Virus record (IMG/VR): IMGVR_UViG_3300045413_000050
Coordinates: 1-25,951 of that record
Direction: 5' to 3' (one strand)
Length of the DNA: 25,951 nucleotides
From: a virus
Positions 8,660 through 14,681 of the stretch are shown piece by piece. Position 1 is the stretch's first letter; each line of letters opens with the position of its first letter. The notes beneath the pieces were generated by a model. That model did not search any database. It had not been told where the DNA came from and was given only the letters and a program-made list of their open reading frames with translations. The position numbers were made by a program, and so were the translations under genes.

Positions 8660-9203
8660 GATAACAAAAACCAACATTGGTGACGAAATTCATTTCTATA
8701 CAAACGGTGTTGAGGGTAGGGGTATAGTTGCAAAGATGAGTAGTACATATATTACAGTGTTTAAGGAGGATGGTAAATTTTATGATATTCCAATCAATGA
8801 CACATTCTATGTTAGTGATATTCTAATTAACAAGACTTGGAATAATATGAGTATGGAGGAGAGATCTGAGATATTACAAAGAGTTCATTCATATTCTCCA
8901 CGATTACTGATAAAGTCTTGGGAAGAACTACCGTTTGAACTTAGAGATGTATTAAAACTAGATGGTAAGAAACCTAAAAAGATATTAACTTCTGATGAAA
9001 AAAATACTGAAGAAATGAAAGAGTATCAGAGAACAAATATGAACACCCCAGCAAATCAAATAGAATCACAACGTGCTAGGATGCAAACATATCATGACAC
9101 TAAAGATGAAAAACACTTGAATAAAGTTCCAGAGGGTGTACAAAGTTCTGACCCACAATATAATACAAAAATACCAAGTGGTAAAGCACCGAAAATAAAT
9201 TAG
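8652..9203 (+). CDS. hypothetical protein with N-terminal SH3-like barrel and disordered tail
   Basis: The 183-aa product opens with an SH3/KOW-like beta pattern (GDEIHFYTNGVEGRGIVAKM, then TYITVFKEDGKFYDIP; residues 10-48). A helical middle contains ERSEILQRVHSYSPRLLIKSWEELP (about 75-100). The last 80 residues are Lys/Asn/Gln-rich and probably disordered. The 8-bp overlap with the preceding gene suggests joint translation. Small SH3-like domains occur in viral DNA-binding and virion assembly proteins, but no specific family is recognised. Confidence 0.55.
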   Translation: MNKITKTNIGDEIHFYTNGVEGRGIVAKMSSTYITVFKEDGKFYDIPINDTFYVSDILINKTWNNMSMEERSEILQRVHSYSPRLLIKSWEELPFELRDVLKLDGKKPKKILTSDEKNTEEMKEYQRTNMNTPANQIESQRARMQTYHDTKDEKHLNKVPEGVQSSDPQYNTKIPSGKAPKIN

Positions 9204-9209
9204 ATTATC

Positions 9210-9464
9210 TTGAATCGTTCAAAAACAAAGGGTGAGGGTGGAAATGGTGGAATGACCACAATTTCATCCAATTTTAATGCGTTGTATGGTAATGTTGATC
9301 GTAAAAAACTTGGTAAAAAAATAAACAGGTTAAAGAAATCAATTGATAATCTTAACATATTATTGAAAGAGGGATTCACATATGAGGATGGAATCACTAG
9401 GGATTCGGAACACACTTCTACTGAAGATAGAAAAGACGTAATTCAGAAGAACCCAAAGGTTTAA
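9210..9464 (+). CDS. hypothetical small coiled-coil protein
   Basis: An 84-aa frame starts with TTG six bases after the previous stop; an ATG at 9252 would give 70 aa and is preceded by Gly/purine-rich GGTGG that could serve as a ribosome site. The core (about 30-55, RKKLGKKINRLKKSIDNLNILLKE in fragments) is a short basic amphipathic helix, followed by an acidic tail. It is read in line with its neighbours and ends at the next promoter. Function unknown. Confidence 0.45.
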   Translation: MNRSKTKGEGGNGGMTTISSNFNALYGNVDRKKLGKKINRLKKSIDNLNILLKEGFTYEDGITRDSEHTSTEDRKDVIQKNPKV

Positions 9465-9467
9465 ATA
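9460..9467 (+). promoter_or_regulatory. TATA box before the zinc finger/RNase H pair
   Basis: TTTAAATA begins 30 nt before the ATG at 9490. Confidence 0.6.
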
Positions 9468-9489
9468 TTTAAAATATAGAAAAGTTTAT

Positions 9490-9627
9490 ATGCGTAATGA
9501 TGAGCAAAAGAGATGCATAGAGTGCGATGCATATCTTCCTTGGCGTTATAAAGGAAGACAGAAAATCTACTGTTCTGACTTTTGTAGGAAAAGTTATAAC
9601 CTAAAGAAAAAACAACAGGTTAATTGA
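9490..9627 (+). CDS. mini zinc-finger protein (45 aa)
   Basis: The ORF encodes C9-I-E-C12 and, after an aromatic linker, C28-S-D-F-C32-R-K-S-Y, a treble-clef-like finger of the kind common in short phage ORFs, then a Lys-rich tail. The start sits at leaderless distance from a TATA box. The stop overlaps the next start in a TTGA, so RNase H translation is probably coupled to this peptide. Confidence 0.65.
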   Translation: MRNDEQKRCIECDAYLPWRYKGRQKIYCSDFCRKSYNLKKKQQVN

Positions 9628-9968
9628 AAATATACATAGATGGTGGAACTAGAAACTCTAACATATGTCTAGTTGATGGTACTCATACAATTGTAAAATA
9701 TAGGGGTGGCTCACCAACAAATAATGAGTTAGAATACTTGGCATTAATGTATGCATTGGGTTATATTCGTGACAAGTATAGATGTATGGAAGTTCAAATA
9801 TGTTCTGATTCAATGCTGGTAGTAAATCAAATGAGTGGTAGGTGGAGAGTTACTACAGAGTCGTTAGTTCCATTGTATGAGAAATGCAAATCAATGATGA
9901 CTAGTAAGATAAAAATAAGTTGGATTCCACGCAAGTTTAACCTTGCTGGGCATGTGTTGGAGAAGTAA
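9624..9968 (+). CDS. rnhA: ribonuclease H (RNase HI family)
   Basis: The 114-aa protein is a minimal RNase HI domain, which removes RNA from RNA-DNA hybrids such as primers. Visible catalytic positions are D6 (YIDGG), E35 (NNELEYLAL) and D62 (CSDSMLVVNQM). The C-terminal RKFNLAGHVLEK aligns with the last motif, but the usual final Asp is not obvious; Asn/Gly/His occupy the area, as I recall for some viral and archaeal members. It starts with TTG overlapping the upstream Cys peptide and is followed by a T8 run. It would serve the replication module further right. Confidence 0.85.
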   Translation: MKIYIDGGTRNSNICLVDGTHTIVKYRGGSPTNNELEYLALMYALGYIRDKYRCMEVQICSDSMLVVNQMSGRWRVTTESLVPLYEKCKSMMTSKIKISWIPRKFNLAGHVLEK

Positions 9969-10188
9969 ACTTTTTTTTAGGATATGTATTTTTTGGTTTC
10001 TCTTCTGGATTAATATGATTGTTTGTGATGTATAGGTCTAACATCTTTCTAAATAGAGATGAATCACTTTCAAACATATCTCCATTCTTTGTCTTTTTGA
10101 CAAACTTTGCATACTTTCTAAATTCATCCTTGTCTTTCCAAAGGACAGAAATAGTTGTATAGACAGTTCCTACTTTTCTATTAACCAT
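9937..10188 (-). CDS. ribbon-helix-helix-like candidate regulator
   Basis: The 83-aa product has a strand TVYTTISVLW, a helix DKDEFRKYAKFV and, after a loop, a helix SSLFRKMLDLYI. This beta-alpha-alpha order resembles Arc/CopG/MetJ repressors, so DNA binding is possible. A Lys/Pro-rich tail follows. The longer start at 10212 would place the start inside the promoter; ATG 10188 lies 29 nt from TTTATATG and is preferred. The gene converges on and overlaps the end of RNase H by 32 bp. RHH assignment is a pattern judgement only. Confidence 0.5.
   Translation of the reverse strand: MVNRKVGTVYTTISVLWKDKDEFRKYAKFVKKTKNGDMFESDSSLFRKMLDLYITNNHINPEEKPKNTYPKKKFTSPTHAQQG
9971..9978 (+). terminator. T8 archaeal-type terminator
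   Basis: Eight consecutive T lie 2 nt after the RNase H stop, as in archaeal intrinsic termination, which needs no strong hairpin. Confidence 0.5.
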
Positions 10189-10209
10189 GCAATAAATAAT
10201 TATATGTAT

Positions 10210-10226
10210 CATATAAATGTTTATTC
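10210..10226 (-). promoter_or_regulatory. TATA-containing promoter element, 17-bp identical to one at 25843
   Basis: Minus strand reads GAATAAACATTTATATG, 29 nt from the start at 10188. The same 17 bases precede the gene at 25819. Confidence 0.6.
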
Positions 10227-10235
10227 TGAGATAGA

Positions 10236-10243
10236 TTTAAATA
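10236..10243 (+). promoter_or_regulatory. TATA box of the 10266 gene
   Basis: TTTAAATA begins 30 nt before ATG 10266. Confidence 0.6.
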
Positions 10244-10265
10244 GGGAATTAATATGTAATTATGT

Positions 10266-10643
10266 ATGGGTTCAAAAATATCTGCCAAGTTTGTAGGTGG
10301 ATGTAAAACATGTGGTAATGAATGGCGTGTGGGAGAACAGCTATTCTATCAAAAGAATCCCAAAGCCATATGTTCTGATGAACAGTGCTTTAAATCTCAG
10401 GGCGGGGCAGTTAAGGAATTTGTAGTTCATAAGGATGATGTTATAGTAACCAAACTACCTGATGTGGAAGTCAGTGACTCTGTTAAACAAGTAGCCGAAA
10501 TACTACAACAATTCATAGTGGTGGCACACCATCTAACCAAGTCAATGTATCCTGACTTAGATATAAATACTCATACATTCGGACAGATACGTTCCAAGAT
10601 GATAGATCAATTATTATACTGTACCGATATTCAAAAGCAGTAA
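10266..10643 (+). CDS. zinc-finger hypothetical protein
   Basis: The 125-aa protein has an N-terminal finger C13-K-T-C16 and C36-x4-C41, with GNEWRVGEQLFYQKNPKAI between the pairs. This arrangement resembles small beta zinc domains that bind nucleic acid. Residues about 62-122 are helical. It is a single-gene leaderless unit. TATA spacing selects 10266 rather than the out-of-frame ATG at 10262. No family recognised. Confidence 0.6.
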   Translation: MGSKISAKFVGGCKTCGNEWRVGEQLFYQKNPKAICSDEQCFKSQGGAVKEFVVHKDDVIVTKLPDVEVSDSVKQVAEILQQFIVVAHHLTKSMYPDLDINTHTFGQIRSKMIDQLLYCTDIQKQ

Positions 10644-10644
10644 A

Positions 10645-10860
10645 CTAGAATCTGTTAAAGAATCTACGAAATACAAATGACCTTAGCATTGATATTACCG
10701 TAAATACTATACTAATTATTATTGAGGTTTGAATTAGTGAGTGTTCCAATCCATCTATCATATGTGGTAGTAATACAATGTTAAGTACGAATGATATAAT
10801 TGCACCACTACCAACATTTATAATGGTTTCATACATTGAATGTGTTATTTTCTGTGACAT
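10645..10860 (-). CDS. DUF7220-like small membrane protein
   Basis: This 71-aa protein has two hydrophobic segments (about 16-34 and 43-59) and ends RSFVFRRFFNRF. The layout, with a glycine-containing first helix ending in VLLP and a closing T-x-I-S-x2-RS-x-V-x-RR-x-FN motif, fits the DUF7220 family found in phages and integrated elements. The role is unknown; a membrane location is expected. ATG 10860 is preferred over TTG 10869. The gene overlaps the end of the tiny zinc ORF upstream, which probably carries the promoter. It converges on the 10266 gene with no gap. Confidence 0.65.
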   Translation of the reverse strand: MSQKITHSMYETIINVGSGAIISFVLNIVLLPHMIDGLEHSLIQTSIIISIVFTVISMLRSFVFRRFFNRF

Positions 10861-10940
10861 GTTTTGCAATATACATATGATGTGTGTTCATTATTAAGGT
10901 TACTCTCAATACCGCATATAATACAATGTAAGTTTTTCAT
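10845..10940 (-). CDS. mini zinc-ribbon protein (31 aa)
   Basis: The frame reads a complete four-cysteine ribbon, C6-I-I-C9 and C25-K-T-C28-H, in only 31 residues. Its ATG is about 28 nt from a TTTTTATC box. It overlaps the membrane-protein start by 16 bp, so the two probably form one transcript. Function unknown. Confidence 0.6.
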   Translation of the reverse strand: MKNLHCIICGIESNLNNEHTSYVYCKTCHRK

Positions 10941-10959
10941 TCATATCATCCTATTAAAT

Positions 10960-10967
10960 GATAAAAA
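10960..10967 (-). promoter_or_regulatory. TATA-like box for the zinc ribbon/membrane gene pair
   Basis: Minus strand TTTTTATC is 27 nt upstream of the start at 10940. Confidence 0.4.
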
Positions 10968-10971
10968 GAGT

Positions 10972-11253
10972 TTAGATGATATCGAACTCATCATCCCAAC
11001 CAGCACCACGCCATTGGGAATCGTAAGCTCGTATCTTTAACTTGGCTTTACCTCTAATGGAATGGTCTTTTCTCTTTAGAAGGATTTCCTTATCATTGTC
11101 TCCCGCTTCTGTTTGGAAGGCAATTACTGGAAATCCATTCTGATAGACTGCGCCACTGAAAAAGTGAGCACCATCTACTCTAATAGTTAGAATAGAGCCT
11201 TCCTTAGCTGCATTTCCTTCTTTTCCTTTTATGAAATTTGCTGAGTATTTCAT
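10972..11253 (-). CDS. hypothetical beta-rich protein
   Basis: The 93-aa product is probably all-beta (SILTIRVDGAHFFSG, FPVIAFQTEA, KAKLKIRAYDS) with a conserved-looking end WRGAGWDDEFDII. Base composition is visibly richer in G+C than its neighbours, which may mean recent transfer or high expression. It has a leaderless promoter in a 37-bp divergent spacer shared with the gene at 11291. I do not recognise the family. Confidence 0.6.
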   Translation of the reverse strand: MKYSANFIKGKEGNAAKEGSILTIRVDGAHFFSGAVYQNGFPVIAFQTEAGDNDKEILLKRKDHSIRGKAKLKIRAYDSQWRGAGWDDEFDII

Positions 11254-11290
11254 AGATAATTATAAATACCCATATTATATAAATGTTGCT
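11254..11290. promoter_or_regulatory. 37-bp divergent double promoter
   Basis: A plus TATA box (TTATAAATA from 11260) lies 31 nt before ATG 11291. A minus box (TTTATATAAT from 11283) lies 30 nt before ATG 11253. The boxes sit face to face, each near the other gene's start. Confidence 0.7.
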
Positions 11291-11512
11291 ATGTATATAT
11301 TATTGATAGCTCTTATAGGTGCAATCATTGGACTATCATTACACATACTACACACTGATTCAGATACTGAATATGTTCCACCACCAATAAATAACAAATC
11401 AATGACTGAAAATGGTAGTGGTAACTGGGATTGGACTAATGATTATTGTCTAATAAAATATTATAGTAAAAAAACAAACACCATTATTTATATTCCATTC
11501 TGTAAATTTTAG
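11291..11512 (+). CDS. small single-pass membrane protein
   Basis: From ATG 11291 the 73-aa product has one N-terminal membrane helix (YILLIALIGAIIGLSLHIL, 2-20). A polar, probably extracytoplasmic part with a proline-rich linker and two cysteines (in NDYCLIKYY and near the end in PFCKF) follows. A frame extending up to 11231 exists, but TATA spacing and the hydrophobic start favour 11291. It could be a virion membrane or cell-surface protein, or a signal-anchor peptide; no family is recognised. Confidence 0.6.
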   Translation: MYILLIALIGAIIGLSLHILHTDSDTEYVPPPINNKSMTENGSGNWDWTNDYCLIKYYSKKTNTIIYIPFCKF

Positions 11513-11517
11513 TAACG

Positions 11518-11526
11518 TTTATATTA
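11518..11526 (+). promoter_or_regulatory. TATA box of the 11549 gene
   Basis: TTTATATTA begins 31 nt before ATG 11549. The surrounding AACGTTTATATTA is identical to the box of the putative RNA at 17801. Confidence 0.65.
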
Positions 11527-11548
11527 TTACTCTTGTATAATATTCACA

Positions 11549-11881
11549 ATGCGTGTAAGTGATGTATTAGACATTGAAACCTCACATGGTAATTCTACTC
11601 CACTAAAGGTTGGGGAAAAAATAACCATTCAAGGATTTAAAGTAAAGCATGTTGATGGTGTAGGTTCAGATGTCGCAGAAATAAAAACTACCAATGGCAT
11701 GAGACACTCTTTTGGTAAAACCATAGTTGGTCAGGCAAAGAGTGAATATTGGCAGGAAGTAGTTAAAAAGTGTTTAGAAAAGGATGCGAGTGACGGACTA
11801 GATTGTTGGGTTGTTGAGAAAGAAGCCGAAGGCACTCATAGATCAATGTTAAGTTTGTCAATGTTTCCACCTAAACAATAA
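11549..11881 (+). CDS. hypothetical protein, OB-fold-like candidate
   Basis: The 110-aa product has a beta-rich first half (GEKITIQGFKVKHVDGVGSDVAEIKTTNGMRHSFGK in pieces, about 22-58), a helix (SEYWQEVVKKCLE) and a closing strand CWVVEKEA. The run from KVGEKITIQGFKV to an ATTGMRHSFGK-like turn resembles small single-strand DNA-binding or OB-type proteins of viruses, but the match is loose. It is a monocistronic leaderless gene followed by a T8 run. Confidence 0.5.
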   Translation: MRVSDVLDIETSHGNSTPLKVGEKITIQGFKVKHVDGVGSDVAEIKTTNGMRHSFGKTIVGQAKSEYWQEVVKKCLEKDASDGLDCWVVEKEAEGTHRSMLSLSMFPPKQ

Positions 11882-11883
11882 TC

Positions 11884-11891
11884 TTTTTTTT
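11884..11891 (+). terminator. T8 archaeal-type terminator
   Basis: T8 lies 2 nt after the stop of the 11549 gene, just before the next ATG at 11895. Confidence 0.45.
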
Positions 11892-11894
11892 ACT

Positions 11895-12158
11895 ATGGAA
11901 ACCTTTCATCGTGATTTAAAAAAGGGAAACTTAATAGAAGAAAAAACAAAAATAAATAGACAAAAATGGTTAGAAGAATTATCATCTGAACAGAAAAAGC
12001 GCATGAATAATATTAATAAAAGTTCTAGATCAAAACATAGATTCGAATATAAGAAAGCTGTTATATTTCATTATTTAGGTGGTATTAATTTATGTATTTG
12101 TAATAATTGTAATTTATCATATGGTTTTTTTGGGTGTTGTTCTCATGAAGTGTCTTAG
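11895..12158 (+). CDS. hypothetical protein, truncated HNH-like finger possible
   Basis: The 87-aa product is charged and helical up to about residue 50. It then has YKKAVIFHYLGGINLCICNNC and an ending with two more cysteines (GCCSH). Many free-standing HNH nucleases have a similar A-V-x-x-Y-x-G-G-x-x-C-x-x-C run before the catalytic His, but here the protein ends before any HNH core. It may be a remnant or an independent zinc protein. Composition is extremely AT-rich. No good TATA box was found, so the start is uncertain. Confidence 0.45.
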   Translation: METFHRDLKKGNLIEEKTKINRQKWLEELSSEQKKRMNNINKSSRSKHRFEYKKAVIFHYLGGINLCICNNCNLSYGFFGCCSHEVS

Positions 12159-12252
12159 ATGTGGATTTATTATGAATGATATAACTATATGTCATAAATT
12201 ATGTCCTAACTGTGGATCTGTAGTAGACTGTTCTGACGGTGTATTTGATTAA
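12145..12252 (+). CDS. mini zinc-ribbon protein (35 aa)
   Basis: It overlaps the preceding gene by 14 bp and encodes C3-L-R-C6, C16 and C20-P-N-C23-G-S, a ribbon of the RPB9/TFIIS-like short type. A further Cys follows (VDCSDG). It ends at a run of nine A that is the terminator of the opposing gene. Function unknown. Confidence 0.6.
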   Translation: MKCLRCGFIMNDITICHKLCPNCGSVVDCSDGVFD

Positions 12253-12259
12253 AAAAAAA
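12251..12259 (-). terminator. T9 terminator on the minus strand
   Basis: Nine A on the plus strand give T9 on the minus strand 15 nt after the stop of the 12274-12489 gene. Confidence 0.45.
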
Positions 12260-12273
12260 TAGTTTAAAATAAA

Positions 12274-12489
12274 TTACTTTAGGTAACTGTCTTTTAAACC
12301 TTTATAATACTCGATTGATTTTTTAGAGATAGCAATACTGTTACTTATTGTTTCTCTAAACTGTGCGAACATGACATCACTATACAATTTCAGCTCTGTT
12401 TCATATGTGTCAATTTGTTTTGTCAAGAAACTTAGAATGTTGTCTATAGCAGATGATGTGTCTTTTGTTAGGGTATCATTGTGATACAT
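12274..12489 (-). CDS. hypothetical helical protein
   Basis: The 71-aa product is probably one or two long amphipathic helices (AIDNILSFLTKQIDTYETELKLY and FRETISNSIAISKKSIEYYKGL in pieces). It has no cysteines and no recognised motif. ATG 12489 lies 31 nt from TTTAATATAT. It could be a coiled-coil adaptor or inhibitor; nothing further can be said. Confidence 0.5.
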   Translation of the reverse strand: MYHNDTLTKDTSSAIDNILSFLTKQIDTYETELKLYSDVMFAQFRETISNSIAISKKSIEYYKGLKDSYLK

Positions 12490-12510
12490 AAGTTATATGA
12501 TAACTTTCAA

Positions 12511-12520
12511 ATATATTAAA
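12511..12520 (-). promoter_or_regulatory. TATA box of the 12489 gene
   Basis: Minus strand TTTAATATAT begins 31 nt from the start. Confidence 0.55.
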
Positions 12521-12555
12521 GTTTCTAAATATTTTAATGATTTTGATTAATAACA

Positions 12556-12564
12556 CTTATATTA
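12556..12564 (+). promoter_or_regulatory. TATA box deciding the 12586 start
   Basis: CTTATATTA begins 30 nt before ATG 12586 but only 18 nt before ATG 12574, so the second ATG fits the window's leaderless rule. Confidence 0.55.
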
Positions 12565-12585
12565 AACTTTAGTATGGGAATTCAT

Positions 12586-12984
12586 ATGATAGATTGGGAA
12601 CAAAAGGCTACGGTGGGTAAAAAATGTAATAGGTGTGGTAGGACTGGGCTTAACTGGGATAATAGATTCCACGATAAGACTGGAAAGTGGAAGTTGGAAG
12701 ATCATAGAGTGTCTAATGGTGATTGGTGTAATAAAGCACCAGAAGTAATGATGATGAGAACTAGGGAGGAGTGTAGATTATGTTCATTGTGTGCCGATAG
12801 TTCATTCGGATTAATTAAATCGACCAACCCAATAGACATGGATAAACATATGAACTTACTTCACCCGAATGGTGAAATAATGACCGAGTTAGATTATAAG
12901 ATGAGTTGTTATATGCCACTGGTATATTTAAATTACTGGACAAATGACCCACACTTTTCCAAGTATCAACATCTACTAAAGTAA
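12586..12984 (+). CDS. two-zinc-finger hypothetical protein
   Basis: The 132-aa product has a first finger C14-N-R-C17 with H40 and C48, around GLNWDNRFHDKTGKWKLEDH. A second finger of C2H2 type uses C66-S-L-C69 and H88-x4-H93 in DKHMNLLHPNGE. Such HPNGE-containing fingers are familiar in archaeal viral and mobile-element proteins. It may bind DNA or RNA. The longer ORF from 12574 adds MGIH. It is a single transcription unit ending just before the phosphoesterase promoter. Confidence 0.6.
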   Translation: MIDWEQKATVGKKCNRCGRTGLNWDNRFHDKTGKWKLEDHRVSNGDWCNKAPEVMMMRTREECRLCSLCADSSFGLIKSTNPIDMDKHMNLLHPNGEIMTELDYKMSCYMPLVYLNYWTNDPHFSKYQHLLK

Positions 12985-12987
12985 AAG

Positions 12988-12996
12988 TTAATATAA
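12988..12996 (+). promoter_or_regulatory. TATA box supporting a leaderless GTG start
   Basis: TTAATATAA begins 30 nt before GTG 13018. Confidence 0.6.
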
Positions 12997-13017
12997 CTCT
13001 CATAATAATATCTCATC

Positions 13018-13818
13018 GTGTTCTGTGTTAAAAAAACAATAGAAATGCCAAGTGAAAAAGCACTGATGCATATGCGACCTCTTGGTGATATACATCTTGG
13101 TAATCTTGGTTGTGATGTTGACAAGTACCTTAAAAATGTTAAATATATAGCAGATAATGAGAATTATTTTACTATAGGCATGGGTGATTACATTGATAAT
13201 GTGATGGCTTATGCGAATGGTACAATAGACAGGCGTTGGAATCCAGAAACAGTTGATAGAAGAATGTTAACTACGGAAGAACAAACAGAAATGTTTTTAG
13301 AGTCATGGAAACCAATAGCCCATAAAACTATTGGACTCCACGCTGGTAACCACGAGTGGAAAACAATCAATCAAAAGAGATTCATAACTGATTTTTGTAA
13401 ACCATTAAACTTACCATATATGGGAAGACTTGCCTATACTTATCTCACATTTAAATATAAACGTAAAAAAATTAGAAGTTTCTTAATATTATCAATGCAT
13501 GGTGGTTATTCTGGAATGGCTGCTGGTGGTGCAGTTAATAGAATGAAGGCTATCACTGGTGACTTTGACTGTGATGTAGTGTTGATGGGTCATAACCATG
13601 ATACTTGGGTTAGACCAATAGTGAGAACTGGTTATAATGTAGGAAAAAATATACCTAGTGAAAAGAAAGTCTTAATGGGTAACACAGGTACATTCCTTAG
13701 AGGATATGAGAAAAATGTAGATTCTTACGTTGAAATTAATCCAAAGGAAGCTAAACGTGTGGGAACTATAACGATTACATTCGATCCAGCGGGGAATGAT
13801 ATATTCGGACATGACTAG
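13018..13818 (+). CDS. calcineurin-like metallophosphoesterase
   Basis: The 266-aa protein carries all five signature blocks of the calcineurin-like fold: D24-x-H26 (GDIHLG), G56-D57 (GMGDYID), G110-N-H112-E (GNHEW), H161 (SMHGG) and G191-H-N-H194. These bind a two-metal centre that hydrolyses phosphoesters; substrates in the family range from nucleic acids (Mre11) to nucleotides and proteins. The short basic insert KYKRKK (147-152) and lack of a Mre11-type cap leave the substrate open. Similar stand-alone phosphoesterases are frequent in phages. The start is GTG, supported by TATA spacing; an internal ATG (13045) is the alternative. The winged-helix gene overlaps its end. Confidence 0.88.
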   Translation: MFCVKKTIEMPSEKALMHMRPLGDIHLGNLGCDVDKYLKNVKYIADNENYFTIGMGDYIDNVMAYANGTIDRRWNPETVDRRMLTTEEQTEMFLESWKPIAHKTIGLHAGNHEWKTINQKRFITDFCKPLNLPYMGRLAYTYLTFKYKRKKIRSFLILSMHGGYSGMAAGGAVNRMKAITGDFDCDVVLMGHNHDTWVRPIVRTGYNVGKNIPSEKKVLMGNTGTFLRGYEKNVDSYVEINPKEAKRVGTITITFDPAGNDIFGHD

Positions 13819-14083
13819 ATATAGTGGAAAATTATTAAGTGTCAGTAAAATTAATCTGGAAGAAATAAAAGTATTAATGCAACCAAAGGATACACTTAGA
13901 TATAGAGTATATAAATATGTTAAACAGAGTAAGAAACCACTTACTCTAAATGAGATACATAAAGCAATAAGTCCAGACTCAGTAAGGCGAGTCTTTGAAA
14001 GAATCTTAAGTGATTTATCCAATGCAAAATATATAACAAGATATAAATGTCAGTGTGGCTGTTCATATATTTACCATCCATAG
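13811..14083 (+). CDS. winged-helix protein with C-terminal Cys cluster
   Basis: The 90-aa product shows helix-turn-helix order DTLRYRVYKYVKQ, LTLNEIHKAI, SVRRVFERILSDL, and a wing-like YITRYKC. That is the layout of winged-helix regulators (MarR/TFIIE-like), with C80-x-C82-x-C84 at the end for a possible zinc. It probably binds DNA, perhaps to control early genes. It overlaps the phosphoesterase by 8 bp from ATG 13811; ATG 13796 would give a 23-bp overlap and is less likely. Confidence 0.55.
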   Translation: MTRYSGKLLSVSKINLEEIKVLMQPKDTLRYRVYKYVKQSKKPLTLNEIHKAISPDSVRRVFERILSDLSNAKYITRYKCQCGCSYIYHP

Positions 14084-14111
14084 TTTTTATATTTCTCATA
14101 TATCAGTATAA

Positions 14112-14119
14112 TTTAAATA
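14112..14119 (+). promoter_or_regulatory. TATA box of the 14144 gene
   Basis: TTTAAATA begins 32 nt before ATG 14144. Confidence 0.6.
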
Positions 14120-14143
14120 TGGGGTAGTATTTTAGAATGTTCC

Positions 14144-14293
14144 ATGTTTGTAAATATTTTCTGGAAAACAAATGATGAAGTAAAAAAGGCAGTAATACCA
14201 GCAGATAAAACAGACTTAATTCTAAAAGAGTTTGAAAAGCGTGGTGTAGAGGCTTGGTTTGAATTTGAAAAGCCAACATCTTTAATACAATGA
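14144..14293 (+). CDS. hypothetical 49-aa protein
   Basis: This short gene is identified by its leaderless TATA spacing and clean ORF rather than by length. The product has a strand FVNIFW, a helix region (DEVKKAVI, DLILKEFEKR) and a closing strand AWFEFEKPT, so a small alpha/beta fold is likely. The longer frame on the opposite strand over the same bases has no promoter and is considered a shadow. T5 and T6 runs follow (14300-14318). No family recognised. Confidence 0.55.
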   Translation: MFVNIFWKTNDEVKKAVIPADKTDLILKEFEKRGVEAWFEFEKPTSLIQ

Positions 14294-14299
14294 ATTAAG

Positions 14300-14318
14300 T
14301 TTTTCCCCATACTTTTTT
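14300..14318 (+). terminator. T-rich terminator region
   Basis: T5 and T6 runs lie 7-25 nt after the stop at 14293 and before the next TATA box. Confidence 0.4.
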
Positions 14319-14337
14319 CTCAAAAAAATAGCAACGT

Positions 14338-14346
14338 TTTAATTAT
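14338..14346 (+). promoter_or_regulatory. TATA box of the replication operon
   Basis: TTTAATTAT begins 29 nt before ATG 14367, the first gene of the MCM-RadA operon. Confidence 0.55.
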
Positions 14347-14366
14347 AGTTAATACAACTACTATCT

Positions 14367-14681
14367 ATGAAATTTAATGTTGGAATTAAGACATTCTCAA
14401 TCTCTGAAAATACAAGAGTTGTCTTTGAAAGATTGGATAAAGTTAGACCTTTGCAGATGTCATTCAGTTCATTCCTAGCATATGTTGGTGAGGATTATCT
14501 AAATCGCCACCATATATTAAATATTACCGAGTCAGGCACACTACCGCCCATAATGGATGACATTTTTAAATGGAAAGAGAAAATATCTACAATGCCAAAT
14601 GAAGAAACCACTCAATTACAGGCACGTTTATCACAGTTACAGAATATATTAAACTATAGGATGAGAAATCTTCTATGTTAA
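14367..14681 (+). CDS. hypothetical protein upstream of MCM (possible replication partner)
   Basis: The 104-aa product starts with a strand-helix (FNVGIKTFSISENTRVVFERLDKVRPLQMSFSSFLAYVGEDYL in pieces) and ends in a coiled coil (TTQLQARLSQLQNILNYRM). It overlaps the MCM start by 7 bp. By position it could be a helicase loader, a GINS-like partner or a regulator, but no motif confirms this. Confidence 0.5.
   Translation: MKFNVGIKTFSISENTRVVFERLDKVRPLQMSFSSFLAYVGEDYLNRHHILNITESGTLPPIMDDIFKWKEKISTMPNEETTQLQARLSQLQNILNYRMRNLLC

Noticed and set aside
9200-9415. 71-aa minus ORF
   Set aside because: It is antisense to the 9210 gene and has no promoter.
14113-14310. 65-aa minus ORF
   Set aside because: The plus strand has a 49-aa ORF with a proper TATA box; the minus frame has none and reads as its shadow.
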